64,000 nt of DNA, from NCBI RefSeq assembly GCF_002305875.1, contig NZ_CP022098.1, forward strand, positions 10,292,001-10,356,000, written 5' to 3'. The number at the start of each line of letters is the position of its first letter. Within the stretch, counting starts at the first letter, position 1. The notes beneath the pieces were generated by a model. The model saw only the letters and a program-made list of their open reading frames with translations, was not told where the DNA came from and searched no databases. Positions 35,978-43,948 of this stretch are shown here, piece after piece. Position numbers and translations under genes: made by a program. This DNA comes from Cystobacter fuscus (GTDB lineage Bacteria; Myxococcota; Myxococcia; Myxococcales; Myxococcaceae).

Positions 35978-37015
35978 GTGAAGGACGACCACCTGTTCTT
36001 CGGCCGCGAGCGCGAGGTGCGCGCCATCGCGGACCGGACCTCGCGCAACTTCCTCGTGGTGGGCCAGCGGCAGATGGGCAAGAGCAGCCTCCTGCTCGCC
36101 GTCCTGCGCCGACTCCAGGCCCGCGCGGACGTGGACGTGCGCTACCTCGAACTGTCCGATGCGGACCTGCACCGCCGGCTCGCACGTGAGCAGAAGGCCC
36201 TCCTCCCAGGGGACGCGCTTCCCCCCTTCATGGATCTCGCCTCGGGAACGGCCTCCCGGCCCCGGGTGTGGCTCATCAACGAGGCGGACGGCTTCATCCA
36301 GGCGGATGTGCGGGCGAACTACCCGGTGGTGCAGGCCATGCGCGCGCTGTCCGAGGAAGGCCGGGCCTACTTCGTCCTCGCGGGCTTCTGGGACCTGTAC
36401 CAGGCCGTGGTGCTCGACGAGCGGCAACCGCTGCGCAACTTCGGCGAGCACCTCCGGCTGGAGCCACTGGACGCGCGCTCCGCGCTGGCGCTGGTCACCG
36501 AGCCGCTCGCCGCCCTGGGACTGCCGTGGGATGCGCCCACCACGCCCGAGCACCTGCTCCAGCAGGCGGGATGCCGCGCGAACCTGCTCGTGCTCGCCTG
36601 CAAGGCGCTGGTGGAGACCCTGCCCCCCGAGGCGCACGTGCTCACCCGCGCGCATCTGGAGCGTGTGCTGCACGAGGACAAGGATCTGCGCGATCAATGC
36701 CGCCGCTGGCGTGGAGACCACCCGCTCCATCGAGCCGTGGTCCGCCAGGCACTCCTGCGCGATCGCCCCACCCGGGACGAGGTCCGGCAAGCCCTCAAGG
36801 CGCGGGGAACCAACATCTCCGCCGTCGACTTCGACGAAGCCATGGACCACCGGGAGCTGAGCTACGTGCTGGTGCCAGACGGAGAGGGGCGTCTGTATTG
36901 CCCCGTGCCACTCATGCGGCGCTACATCGAATCCGAACGCGGGCTGGAGACAGGACTCGCCGAGGATCTCGATGACCTCCGCCGGGGCTTCTCCGAGGTG
37001 CCTCCGCCGGCCTGA
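35978..37015 (+). CDS. AAA-type ATPase, probably truncated at the N-terminus
   Basis: 345 residues from GTG 35978. The sequence opens almost directly on FFGREREVRAI and the Walker A motif GQRQMGKSS; Walker B is VWLINEAD. LRLEPLDARSALALV and the following helices are typical of the STAND/AAA group, and a winged-helix-like end (YVLVPDGEGRLYCPVPLMRRY) closes it. The frame is already open from 35888, and the codons before GTG (SELSPYQ then VSGG) look like the linker that precedes this module in larger proteins. An N-terminal effector or sensor domain has probably been lost at the junction with the kinase-DUF2381 pair. Confidence 0.7.
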   Translation: MKDDHLFFGREREVRAIADRTSRNFLVVGQRQMGKSSLLLAVLRRLQARADVDVRYLELSDADLHRRLAREQKALLPGDALPPFMDLASGTASRPRVWLINEADGFIQADVRANYPVVQAMRALSEEGRAYFVLAGFWDLYQAVVLDERQPLRNFGEHLRLEPLDARSALALVTEPLAALGLPWDAPTTPEHLLQQAGCRANLLVLACKALVETLPPEAHVLTRAHLERVLHEDKDLRDQCRRWRGDHPLHRAVVRQALLRDRPTRDEVRQALKARGTNISAVDFDEAMDHRELSYVLVPDGEGRLYCPVPLMRRYIESERGLETGLAEDLDDLRRGFSEVPPPA

Positions 37016-37023
37016 GGTGCCGC

Positions 37024-37040
37024 AGGGGATGGCATCCCCT
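37024..37040 (+). terminator. Hairpin after the ATPase gene
   Basis: AGGGGAT (37024-37030) and ATCCCCT (37034-37040) form a perfect 7-bp stem with a 3-base loop, nine bases after the ATPase stop. No T run follows, so termination is uncertain. Confidence 0.35.
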
Positions 37041-37049
37041 CCCGGAGCC

Positions 37050-37099
37050 AGGAAGCCCCGCTCTGGCACGAGCAGTCCAGACACCCACTCGCGGCACAC
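37050..37099 (-). pseudogene. Fossil of an ECF sigma factor cysteine-rich tail
   Basis: This 50-base stretch matches 41091-41140, the 3' end of the intact sigma factor gene, at 43 of 50 positions in the same orientation. On the minus strand it still reads CAASGCLDCSCQSGAS against CAASGCLDCSCRSDAS in the intact gene. Three of the differences fall in synonymous positions of Ser and Cys codons. The stop codon TGA has become TGG and no upstream part of the gene remains. It is a remnant of a second copy. Confidence 0.7.
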
Positions 37100-37267
37100 T
37101 TGGACTCGTACCGGGCTGCTGCTCCGTACAGGGAGGGTTGTCGGGAGCGATGCCGGGGTTGATGGCGTCGAGCCCTCCTTCGCGAAGAAGACCGCTGCTT
37201 TTTTCAAATTGACGTGGCTCTCGGCCCCCTCTACTCCTGGGCTCAGTCCCCCTATTGGAGCTGCGGA

Positions 37268-38707
37268 GTGTCTACCCGTCTTGTTGGTGCGCGTCCGAAG
37301 GGCACGCGGCGTCTCTGGTTGGGATCTTGGGCATGCATCGTTCTCTTCCTCCACGCCGCATGCGCCACGAGCGGTACTCGGCACGGAATGCGGGAGAGTT
37401 CCCAGCACGGGTCCCCAACACCTCGTTTCCAGGAGGGCGCCCGGCCGCCCACAGATGAAGCGGAGGCCGAGGCGGCGGAGGACAAGCCGGCGGACGAGCA
37501 GATTCGCCTCTCCCTGCCCACCCGATTCGGGGCCGTGCGGGTGAGCGACTTCGAACTCAACGAAGCCCTCACCACCCTGGTGCTGAACATGCCGCTGCGG
37601 GTGGCCGACTCCCACGTCCCGTTCTACCTCCACCGGAAGTTGGCGCTGGCCTCCGTCCCGCTCACGGGCGAGGAGTGGCGTACCCCATTGGCGCGGTCCT
37701 ACGGGGGGTTCTGCGAGCGGCGAGGCACGTCGGGCGACTGCCTGGAGTTGTTCAAGGACGGGCCGGGCCTGGACGGTGAGGACAAGCGTGACCTCGCCCT
37801 GGCGCTTTCCTTGGATGCGGCGCTGGAGGCCCGGGACGCGCAGCTGCGCGGCATGTTCTCCACGACGCAGCTCTGGACGACGCTGAGCCTCACTCTCATT
37901 GGATACATGGCCCTGGTCGCGGCGCCGGAGCCCGTTTCTAAAGGTGTCGCCGCGGCACTGGCCCTGCTCATGTGGGGGTACCTCGGGTGGGAGCTCTTCG
38001 ACCTGGTGCGGGCCTACTTTCAGCTGTGGGAGGAGGCGGCGGAGGCCAGCACGTTCGCGGAACTGCGCGAGGCGGGTAACCGCTTCGGCAAGGTCATCGG
38101 GCCCAACAGCGTGCGGATTCTCCTCCTGCTGGGCACAGCGGCGGTGGGGGAGACGGCGGCGCTCGTGTCCAAGGCCCCAACGCTGCCGGGCTTCGCGAAA
38201 GCCGCCGGTGCACTCAAATCGCATGCCGGCATCCGAGACGTGCTCACGGCCGTGCAGGAAGCGGACAAGGTGAAGGTCGCCGTGGCCGAGGGCACCTTCA
38301 GTGTCGTCCTGCCCGCCAACGCCGTGAGCATGGCCGCGAGGAGGTCTCCCGCCGGAGCGGACCCGCCCAAGAAGAAGCCGGAGGTGCATCACATCGCGAC
38401 TGTCGAGAACAGCAAGTCCACTGCGCGAGGCGGGCCATGGACGCCGCTATTCAAGAAACTCTTCAACAAGGCGGGCATGTCGATGGAGGACCCGGCCAAT
38501 ACGATCCCGCTCCTTGGGCACAAGGGGCCTCATCCTGAGGAGTACCATCAACTCGTTCATAAGCACCTGAAAGGTGCGACGGACAAGTGCTCCAACCAGC
38601 AGGAGTGCGCGCTTGCATTGAGGCAAGCACTTCGGCAGCTGGCCGAGGAGATCATCAGAGAGGGAAGCAGGCTCAACAAGCTGCTAACCAGCGGGGCATC
38701 ACCCTAG
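37268..38707 (+). CDS. Sit-like polymorphic toxin lipoprotein with AHH-type nuclease domain
   Basis: 479 residues. The N-terminus has basic residues, a hydrophobic core and HAAC, giving a lipidated Cys32. An acidic linker leads to a conserved central region with two or three membrane-inserting helices (about 205-255, LIGYMALVAAPEPVSKG). The C-terminal nuclease-like domain begins at VHHIATVENSKS (His374-His375) and has GMSMEDPANTIPLLGHKGPHPEEYHQLVHKHL-type sequence with paired His, as in AHH/HNH toxins. This layout matches SitA lipoprotein toxins spread by outer-membrane exchange in Myxococcus. GTG 37268 is chosen for its GGAG site and signal; GTG 37214 is possible. The immunity gene begins eight bases after the stop. 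Confidence 0.75.
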   Translation: MSTRLVGARPKGTRRLWLGSWACIVLFLHAACATSGTRHGMRESSQHGSPTPRFQEGARPPTDEAEAEAAEDKPADEQIRLSLPTRFGAVRVSDFELNEALTTLVLNMPLRVADSHVPFYLHRKLALASVPLTGEEWRTPLARSYGGFCERRGTSGDCLELFKDGPGLDGEDKRDLALALSLDAALEARDAQLRGMFSTTQLWTTLSLTLIGYMALVAAPEPVSKGVAAALALLMWGYLGWELFDLVRAYFQLWEEAAEASTFAELREAGNRFGKVIGPNSVRILLLLGTAAVGETAALVSKAPTLPGFAKAAGALKSHAGIRDVLTAVQEADKVKVAVAEGTFSVVLPANAVSMAARRSPAGADPPKKKPEVHHIATVENSKSTARGGPWTPLFKKLFNKAGMSMEDPANTIPLLGHKGPHPEEYHQLVHKHLKGATDKCSNQQECALALRQALRQLAEEIIREGSRLNKLLTSGASP

Positions 38708-38715
38708 GAGTCCTC

Positions 38716-39963
38716 ATGACGGGACTGTACTTCGATCTGTTCGATGACGTTTACATCCCGGGTCGCTGGCACCTGGATGATCCCGTGGATCAGCAGGGGC
38801 AGGAGATTCGTACCTGGCAGTTCGTACGGGGTGATCCCGCTCACGTCGAAGGGCGGATCCGGATACCCATCTATGTCCCGGGCAGGCCGCTCGACTTCTC
38901 CTTGTTGGCGGGTGCAACCATCCCCGTGGTTCATGCCAGGGTGGCGGCCATGTTCGCCGAGCTGGCGCCTGGTGATGTGCAGCTGATTCCGGTGGAGGTG
39001 GACGGGCAGAGCGAACCGTACGTCCTGCTCAACATCACGCGTGTCGTGAAGTGCATCGACGATGAGGCATCCGACGAGGTGCGCCACTGGGAGCCGGAGG
39101 ATGGCAGGCCCGACGAGACAGGCCAGTACAGGTCCGTGATTGGCATGCGCATCGACCCCTCGAAAGTGGGCGATGCCCGAGTGTTCCGTACCTGGGGTTG
39201 GAGCCCGGCCATCATCATCTCCGAGGACATCAAGCAGGCCCTGGAGCGCATGGGAGCAACGGGGGCGAAGTTCAAGGAGGTCACCGGCCCGAGCGCCATC
39301 AGCGCGGAGGAACGCGCGCGGGACCAGAAAAGCCGCGAGTTGTTCGAGCAGGCGGACACCGCTCGTGAGGCCGCCTGGAGTTCCTTGGGGTCGCTGGACA
39401 AGGAGGTCTTCATGCCCATCGCCATGAGCGGCTCGTGGCCGGGCCATCGGCAGCTCTGGCGCGTCATCCGTCGCGAGGCGGGGCGTACGCTGCTGGTCAC
39501 GCACGGGCTCTCGGACCCCTTCATCGAGCGCCTGGAGCCCTCGGTGGGCTTCGGTCTGGAGCTCGCCCTGGAAGTGGACGCGGCCGTGAAGGACATCTCC
39601 AAGGGGTGGCCCCTGCTGCTGTTGAACCGTGTGGCGGATGAAGTCGCCGAGCACGAGCAGGTACGCGAGAGCGTGAAGGCGGGCCTCTTCTCCATGGAGG
39701 TGTCCGGTAAGGGAATGCCCAAGTCGCTCGTCACCGAGGAGGGCAGGGTGGCCGTGCTGCTGGGCGTGGCGTCACGTACGCTGCCGAGTCACTTCCCCAC
39801 GCCGTATGGGGAGGTGAAGCTCGTCACCGTCAAGTCGCTGCTGCCCTCGGAGCTGGCGTACCTGCTGGAGCACGGCGCGGAGGGCCAGGCCGAGCTGGCA
39901 CGACGCTTCGCGGAGAACGGCGAGGAGCACCTGTCGCGTCTCAAAAGGAAGCCTGTGGCGTAG
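38716..39963 (+). CDS. Two-domain immunity protein (Imm11-like plus SUFU-like)
   Basis: 415 residues, soluble. Residues about 1-200 resemble the Imm11 family (DUF1629; the Myxococcus MXAN_0049 immunity protein): YFDLFDDVYIPGRWHLDDP, ARVAAMFAELAPGDVQLIPVEV, YVLLNITRVVKCIDDEAS and FRTWGWSPAIIISEDIKQAL. Residues about 220-410 resemble suppressor-of-fused-type immunity domains (GFGLELALEVDAAVKD, LLLLNRVADEV, VLLGVASRTLPSHFPTPYGEVKLVTVKSLLPSELAYLLEHG). AGGAG at 38706-38710 overlaps the toxin stop, giving tight coupling. It most likely neutralises the neighbouring nuclease toxin; two domains could mean protection against more than one toxin. Confidence 0.75.
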   Translation: MTGLYFDLFDDVYIPGRWHLDDPVDQQGQEIRTWQFVRGDPAHVEGRIRIPIYVPGRPLDFSLLAGATIPVVHARVAAMFAELAPGDVQLIPVEVDGQSEPYVLLNITRVVKCIDDEASDEVRHWEPEDGRPDETGQYRSVIGMRIDPSKVGDARVFRTWGWSPAIIISEDIKQALERMGATGAKFKEVTGPSAISAEERARDQKSRELFEQADTAREAAWSSLGSLDKEVFMPIAMSGSWPGHRQLWRVIRREAGRTLLVTHGLSDPFIERLEPSVGFGLELALEVDAAVKDISKGWPLLLLNRVADEVAEHEQVRESVKAGLFSMEVSGKGMPKSLVTEEGRVAVLLGVASRTLPSHFPTPYGEVKLVTVKSLLPSELAYLLEHGAEGQAELARRFAENGEEHLSRLKRKPVA

Positions 39964-39983
39964 CACGGCGCGGCGGCAGCTCC

Positions 39984-40068
39984 ATCTGCGCCCGGGCACC
40001 AAGATCGAGGGGATGGTGGTGCAACAACGCGAGTTCGCCATCCTCTTCATGATGGAGACGGAGCAAAC
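39984..40068 (+). pseudogene. In-frame mosaic fossil of the kinase-DUF2381 pair
   Basis: Three short blocks join without gaps: 39984-40024 matches the kinase start region 33312-33352 with one difference; 40024-40047 equals kinase 33463-33486; 40048-40068 equals DUF2381 positions 35796-35816. The kinase frame is kept throughout (LRPGTKIEGMVVQ, QREFAIL, then MMETEQT). It is the scar of a second kinase-DUF2381 cassette after large internal deletions. Confidence 0.75.
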
Positions 40069-40142
40069 CTCGCGCGCCGGAAATCGTCACAACGCGCCCG
40101 TGCCCCCTCTTCCCAGAGGGGACCTGCCACGGGAGATGCGGA

Positions 40143-41045
40143 ATGCGTCGTTCGGTGCGAATGATGGCCATGAGGGGGCTGGTCTGGCTGGGGAGCGTGG
40201 GGGCCGCGGTGCCTGGCCTCGCGAGCGCGGGCTCGATGGAGGACGGCACGCCGCCCGCCCTGGTCGTGGACCCATCGTCTTCCCGCCCGGGCGCCCAGCA
40301 GCCCATCCTGGGCGTCGTCATTCCCAATGACTCCGTGGACGTGAGCGCCCGCTTCGACTCCCGGCTGGAGCAGGTGGACGTCGAGGTCGGCCAGTCCGTC
40401 CACGAGGGGCAGGTGCTGGCCCGGCTCGACACGCGCTCACTCCAGCGGGAACTGGCCGCGGCCGAGGCCGCCCTCCAGGGTTCTCGTGCCGAGGAGCACG
40501 CCATCTCGCTCGCCCTCTCCGAGGCCCATGCCAACAGGCGCCCCTCCTTCACCCCGCGCGCGCTGAAGCTGGGCGTCTACTCGCGGGAGGAGCTGGACAG
40601 AATGAGCGACGAGGAGAGCGCCGCCGCCGCTCGCATGCAGGCGGCACGGGTCCAGACACTCCAGCGCCAGGCCCAGGTGACCGGGCTGAGACAGCACCTC
40701 GAGGACGCCACGCTCGTGGCGCCCTTCGCTGGCGTGGTGACTTCCCGGCTCGTCGGCCCCGGCACACACCTCTCCGCAGGGCAACCCGTGCTCCGGCTGC
40801 TCGGCAGTGGCGAATGGAGGGTGCGCTTCGCCGTCACCGAGGAAGAGGCAGGCGACTTCCAACCAGGCGCACTCGTGGAGCTGAAGGTGCTCCAAGGAGA
40901 GCTCTCCCTCCAGGGAGCCGTGGAGAGCATCTCACCCGAGGTGGACGCCGCGGCCCGCCTGCTCTTCGCCACCGCGATGTTCAGCCAACCACCGCCACGC
41001 GAGGTCTCCACGGGACTGCTCGTCCACGTCCGCGCGAGACCCTAG
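40143..41045 (+). CDS. Orphan HlyD/RND-type periplasmic adaptor protein
   Basis: 300 residues. After a signal peptide (about 1-30) the order is a lipoyl half with VDVSARFDSRLEQVDVEVGQSVHEGQVLARLD, a short helical hairpin (AAAEAALQGSRAEEHAISLAL), the second lipoyl half DATLVAPFAGVVTSRLVGPGTHLSAGQPVLRL and a beta-barrel. It is shorter than most efflux adaptors and lacks the end of the membrane-proximal domain. No RND pump or outer-membrane channel is adjacent. GGAGATG before ATG 40143 is a good ribosome site. It converges with a CorE-like sigma factor. Confidence 0.78.
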   Translation: MRRSVRMMAMRGLVWLGSVGAAVPGLASAGSMEDGTPPALVVDPSSSRPGAQQPILGVVIPNDSVDVSARFDSRLEQVDVEVGQSVHEGQVLARLDTRSLQRELAAAEAALQGSRAEEHAISLALSEAHANRRPSFTPRALKLGVYSREELDRMSDEESAAAARMQAARVQTLQRQAQVTGLRQHLEDATLVAPFAGVVTSRLVGPGTHLSAGQPVLRLLGSGEWRVRFAVTEEEAGDFQPGALVELKVLQGELSLQGAVESISPEVDAAARLLFATAMFSQPPPREVSTGLLVHVRARP

Positions 41046-41088
41046 AAAACAGCCCCGTGAGAAGCGGCTTCGTGCCCACAGGGGTCGC

Positions 41089-41715
41089 TCAGGAAGCGTC
41101 GCTCCGGCACGAACAGTCCAGGCACCCGCTCGCGGCGCACGCGCCACAGGTGTGCTGGAGCCTCGTCTTGAGCGCCTGACGGGCCCGGTGCAGGCGGACC
41201 ATCGCGTTGTTGGGAGTGATCCCCGCCTCGTGCGCCACCTCGGAGACGGACTGCTCCTCCAGGTCCACCCGCCGCACCATGCGTGCGTACTCGGGCTTGA
41301 GCGTGGGCAACACGCCATGCAGGCAGGCACAGACCTTCGAGCCGGCTCCCGGCTCCGGCTGCACGGCGAGGGGCTGTCGGGCCTCGCGCTCGAGTGCCCG
41401 GGCTTCCGCGGCGCGGTGCCGGTAGTGGTCGGTCAGGGCATTGCGCAGCAGGCGGTAGAACCAGGCCACCGCGCGCTCCTCGTCCCGCAGCGCCGCGCTC
41501 TTCTCGAGCGCCTTGACGTAGGCGGCCTGGAGCAGTTCCTCCACCACGGCCTCGCTGTCCACCCGGCTCGCCAGGAAGGAGGCGAAGCGGTCCCGATGGT
41601 CGAGCAGGATCCGCAGCGCCTCCTCGCGCGCCGGCTCGGTGTCGGACGGGGCGCTGGAGGGAGGAGGAGGGCTTCGCATGTCGACCGTGGGGAAGAGGAC
41701 CCGCTGGAGCATCAT
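41089..41715 (-). CDS. ECF sigma factor with C-terminal cysteine-rich domain (CorE-like)
   Basis: 208 residues. Sigma-2 region (HRDRFASFLASRVDSEAVVEELLQAAYVKAL, AWFYRLLRNALTDHYR) and sigma-4 region (LEEQSVSEVAHEAGITPNNAMVRLHRAR) are intact. Two Cys (VCAC) lie in the linker and five more in the tail CGACAASGCLDCSC. This pattern matches ECF44 sigma factors, of which Myxococcus CorE (copper) and CorE2 (cadmium/zinc) are controlled by direct metal binding rather than by an anti-sigma. No anti-sigma gene is adjacent, which fits. Start uncertain: ATG 41715, 41712 or 41679. Targets are probably metal-tolerance genes. Confidence 0.85.
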   Translation of the reverse strand: MMLQRVLFPTVDMRSPPPPSSAPSDTEPAREEALRILLDHRDRFASFLASRVDSEAVVEELLQAAYVKALEKSAALRDEERAVAWFYRLLRNALTDHYRHRAAEARALEREARQPLAVQPEPGAGSKVCACLHGVLPTLKPEYARMVRRVDLEEQSVSEVAHEAGITPNNAMVRLHRARQALKTRLQHTCGACAASGCLDCSCRSDAS

Positions 41716-41760
41716 ATAATCCGCGGACGGACGTGCCGCCCGGGCCTTACAGCCGGCCGC

Positions 41761-42270
41761 TCAACTCATGTACACGAGGAACCCGAGCCCCTGCTCCGCG
41801 CCCTTGCGCAGGAACGACTTGAGCATCTCGAAGTACTCGAGCACGTACCCCAACGTGTCGTCATCGGCGGGGTCCCGGTCCCAGATGCTCGGGTAGATGT
41901 CCAGCTCCATCATCTTCGCCGGATCGAAGCGCTGGCGCAGCGCGTCCGAGCTGATCGCATCGAGGGCCCGGGAGAGCGCCGCGAGCTGTTCGGGAGTGAA
42001 GGCGCGAGCCGGCCCATAGCCGACGTCCACGTCTCCAATCATCTCGCCGCCCGCGACGATGAAGTTCAGCGGGGGCTTGCCTCCCCAATCCGTTCCCGTC
42101 AGCAGGAAGTGGAGTCCGTGCCAGGCCTTGTCGAGGTCGAAACCGCTCTCCGAGCGGCCAGCGTCCTCTTCGTCGGTGTCATGGAGGAAGTCGATCACTT
42201 GCTCCGGCGATGCGAGCAGGGAGGAAAGCTGCTCGCGCCGGGCCAGGCGGAAGACGAGGATCATGCCCAT
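41761..42270 (-). CDS. DUF1877 (YfbM)-family protein
   Basis: 169 residues, soluble. Family signatures: the initial MGMILVFRLA, FDLDKAWHGLHFLLTGTD, the conserved GGEMIGDVDVGYGPARAF, and a late ELDIYPSIWDRD followed by YVLEYFEMLKSFLRKGAEQGLGFLVYM. The function of this family is unknown; members often occur near contact-dependent or polymorphic toxins, and this one is 2 kb from a toxin-immunity pair. It is 45 bases upstream of the sigma factor on the same strand. Confidence 0.85.
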   Translation of the reverse strand: MGMILVFRLARREQLSSLLASPEQVIDFLHDTDEEDAGRSESGFDLDKAWHGLHFLLTGTDWGGKPPLNFIVAGGEMIGDVDVGYGPARAFTPEQLAALSRALDAISSDALRQRFDPAKMMELDIYPSIWDRDPADDDTLGYVLEYFEMLKSFLRKGAEQGLGFLVYMS

Positions 42271-42378
42271 GGGAATTCTCCGTGAGCCACGACCCTACCC
42301 CGCCTGGCGGCGCACCGCATGCTCCACGGAAGACGACGCTCCGGGCGGAGGAAGGACCCGAGCGCCGTCAGCGTCGCA

Positions 42379-43629
42379 TCAACGCTCGGCTTCGGCGTCC
42401 GGCACCAGGGCGGAGCTCGCCGTGCCCTTGGCCAGCTCGGCCATGTAGGACGCGGCCAGCTTCACGAACTTGACCGAGTTCTGCGCGCTCCCGGCCGACT
42501 GCGTGAGCGTGTCGCTCGAGGTGTGGATGTACGGGTTGTCCTGGCCCATGAGCGCCTCGAAGGGGATGGAGGCCGGGTAGCCCTGGTTGTACCAGGAGGC
42601 GTGGTCCGAGCAGCCGTAGCCGCAGCGCGTGGAGGTCGAGGTCACCCCGGGCTGGTACTTGGAGATGAGGCTGGTGAGGAAGGAGTTCTGCGCGGCGTTG
42701 GTGTAGTCGGACACCAGGACGATGTCGTAGCTGGAGCCGCGGTAGTTGGTCATGTCGAGCTGGAGCACGCCCACCACGTTGGTGCCGCTGCTCTTGTGCT
42801 GGGCGGCGATGGCGGCCGAGCCCTTGAGGCCCACCTCCTCGGCGGCATAGGCCATGAACTTCACCGTGCGGGCCGGCTTGTAGCCCTTGAGCATGGCCAC
42901 GCGGATGACCTCGGTGAGCGAGGCGATACCCGAGGCGTCATCGTCCGCGCCCGGCGCGCTGGCCGTGGAGCTGCTGCCGTTGATGGAGTCCAGGTGCCCG
43001 CCGAGCACCACCACCTCGTTGGGCAGCGTGGTGCCCTTGATGGTGAGGATGACGGACGGCTGCAGCCAGGAGGAGTGATTGAAGAACGCCACCGAGACGT
43101 CGCTGCGCGAGCCGGCCAGCGTCGTCCACTGGCTCTTGATCCACGTGGCCGCGTCCGCGCCCGACTGCACGTTGTAGCGGCGCGACGTCCACTTCGTCGA
43201 CAGCGAGGTGATGGTGCTGCGAATGCTCGACTCCTGAACGCTGCCCAGGAGCGAGTTCACCGTCGTCGCGTTGTCGATGGTGTAGCTGATGAGGGACTGC
43301 ACCGGCTTGGGCGAGGAAGCGCTCTCCACCGCCGCCAGCGCCTGCTCCTCGGAGTCATGGGCGATGAAGCCCGCGCACCGGTTGAGCTTGTCGTGCATCA
43401 CCGAGGCCAGCTTCTCCAGCTGGGACTCGCGCACGCGCATCACCGCGACGCCACCCTTCTCGCGCGTCACGGCCGGCGCCACCAGGCCCTGCCCCTGGAA
43501 CGAGGCCAGCGCTGGCTCCAGCGCGTCCGTCCCGATGGTGATCCACACCTCCTTGTCCTTCTCTCCCGCGAACGCGGGGGTGGTGCACATCAGCAACAAC
43601 GCGGCCGCACCGAACTTCATCGTCCTCAT
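42379..43629 (-). CDS. Secreted M28 leucyl aminopeptidase
   Basis: 416 residues. The signal peptide ends near AFAG (residue 22), then a propeptide of about 100 residues. The M28 zinc site is complete: His212 (GGHLDS), Asp230 (GADDDASG), Glu264-Glu265 (AAEEVG), Asp292 (QLDMTNY) and His369 (YIHTSSDT). The Cys336-Cys340 pair in CGYGCSDH matches the disulfide of Aeromonas/Vibrio aminopeptidase. It probably works outside the cell in protein feeding or predation. Single gene with its own upstream region of about 320 bases. Confidence 0.92.
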   Translation of the reverse strand: MRTMKFGAAALLLMCTTPAFAGEKDKEVWITIGTDALEPALASFQGQGLVAPAVTREKGGVAVMRVRESQLEKLASVMHDKLNRCAGFIAHDSEEQALAAVESASSPKPVQSLISYTIDNATTVNSLLGSVQESSIRSTITSLSTKWTSRRYNVQSGADAATWIKSQWTTLAGSRSDVSVAFFNHSSWLQPSVILTIKGTTLPNEVVVLGGHLDSINGSSSTASAPGADDDASGIASLTEVIRVAMLKGYKPARTVKFMAYAAEEVGLKGSAAIAAQHKSSGTNVVGVLQLDMTNYRGSSYDIVLVSDYTNAAQNSFLTSLISKYQPGVTSTSTRCGYGCSDHASWYNQGYPASIPFEALMGQDNPYIHTSSDTLTQSAGSAQNSVKFVKLAASYMAELAKGTASSALVPDAEAER

Positions 43630-43948
43630 AGGCTGCTCCTCGGCGGTGGATGCTACCCCTGGTTTGATTCCGTGAACCGGTTTTGTCCAGATTCACCGGA
43701 GGCGCCCTTTTAGCTGCTTTCTCAGAAATCAGCCACACCACTCGTGAAGACAAGCATTTCTTGGAGTAATGACGTCAAAGCAGTTTGACGCGCCTGTCAC
43801 ACTACCGTGTGAGTGTTCAGGAGATAAGGCTCACGCCTCTCCGGGAGCGCATTTCTTGTCACCATGACATTGGCGACGAAGAAGAGCAGACGCGGCAGTG
43901 AGGGGCCCGCGCTCCAGCGAATTGGGCTACAAGGGGCGCGGCTCTCGG
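43630..43948. promoter_or_regulatory. Divergent regulatory region, aminopeptidase / MBOAT
   Basis: 319 bases without a convincing gene, less GC-rich than its surroundings. It contains the palindrome TGACGTCA (43770-43777), a nearby TTTGACG (43784-43790) and the perfect inverted repeat TCACAC-TACC-GTGTGA (43797-43812). These look like regulator binding sites for one or both divergent genes. No clear -35/-10 pair was found. Confidence 0.45.

Noticed and set aside
36972-37544. Frame spanning the ATPase end and the toxin start
   Set aside because: It crosses a hairpin, the sigma fossil and the toxin signal in a different frame; the translation is not protein-like.
31177-41715. Prophage or integrative element with its own integrase
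   Set aside because: Accessory genes and repeats are present, but no integrase, transposase, tRNA or phage structural gene is visible.
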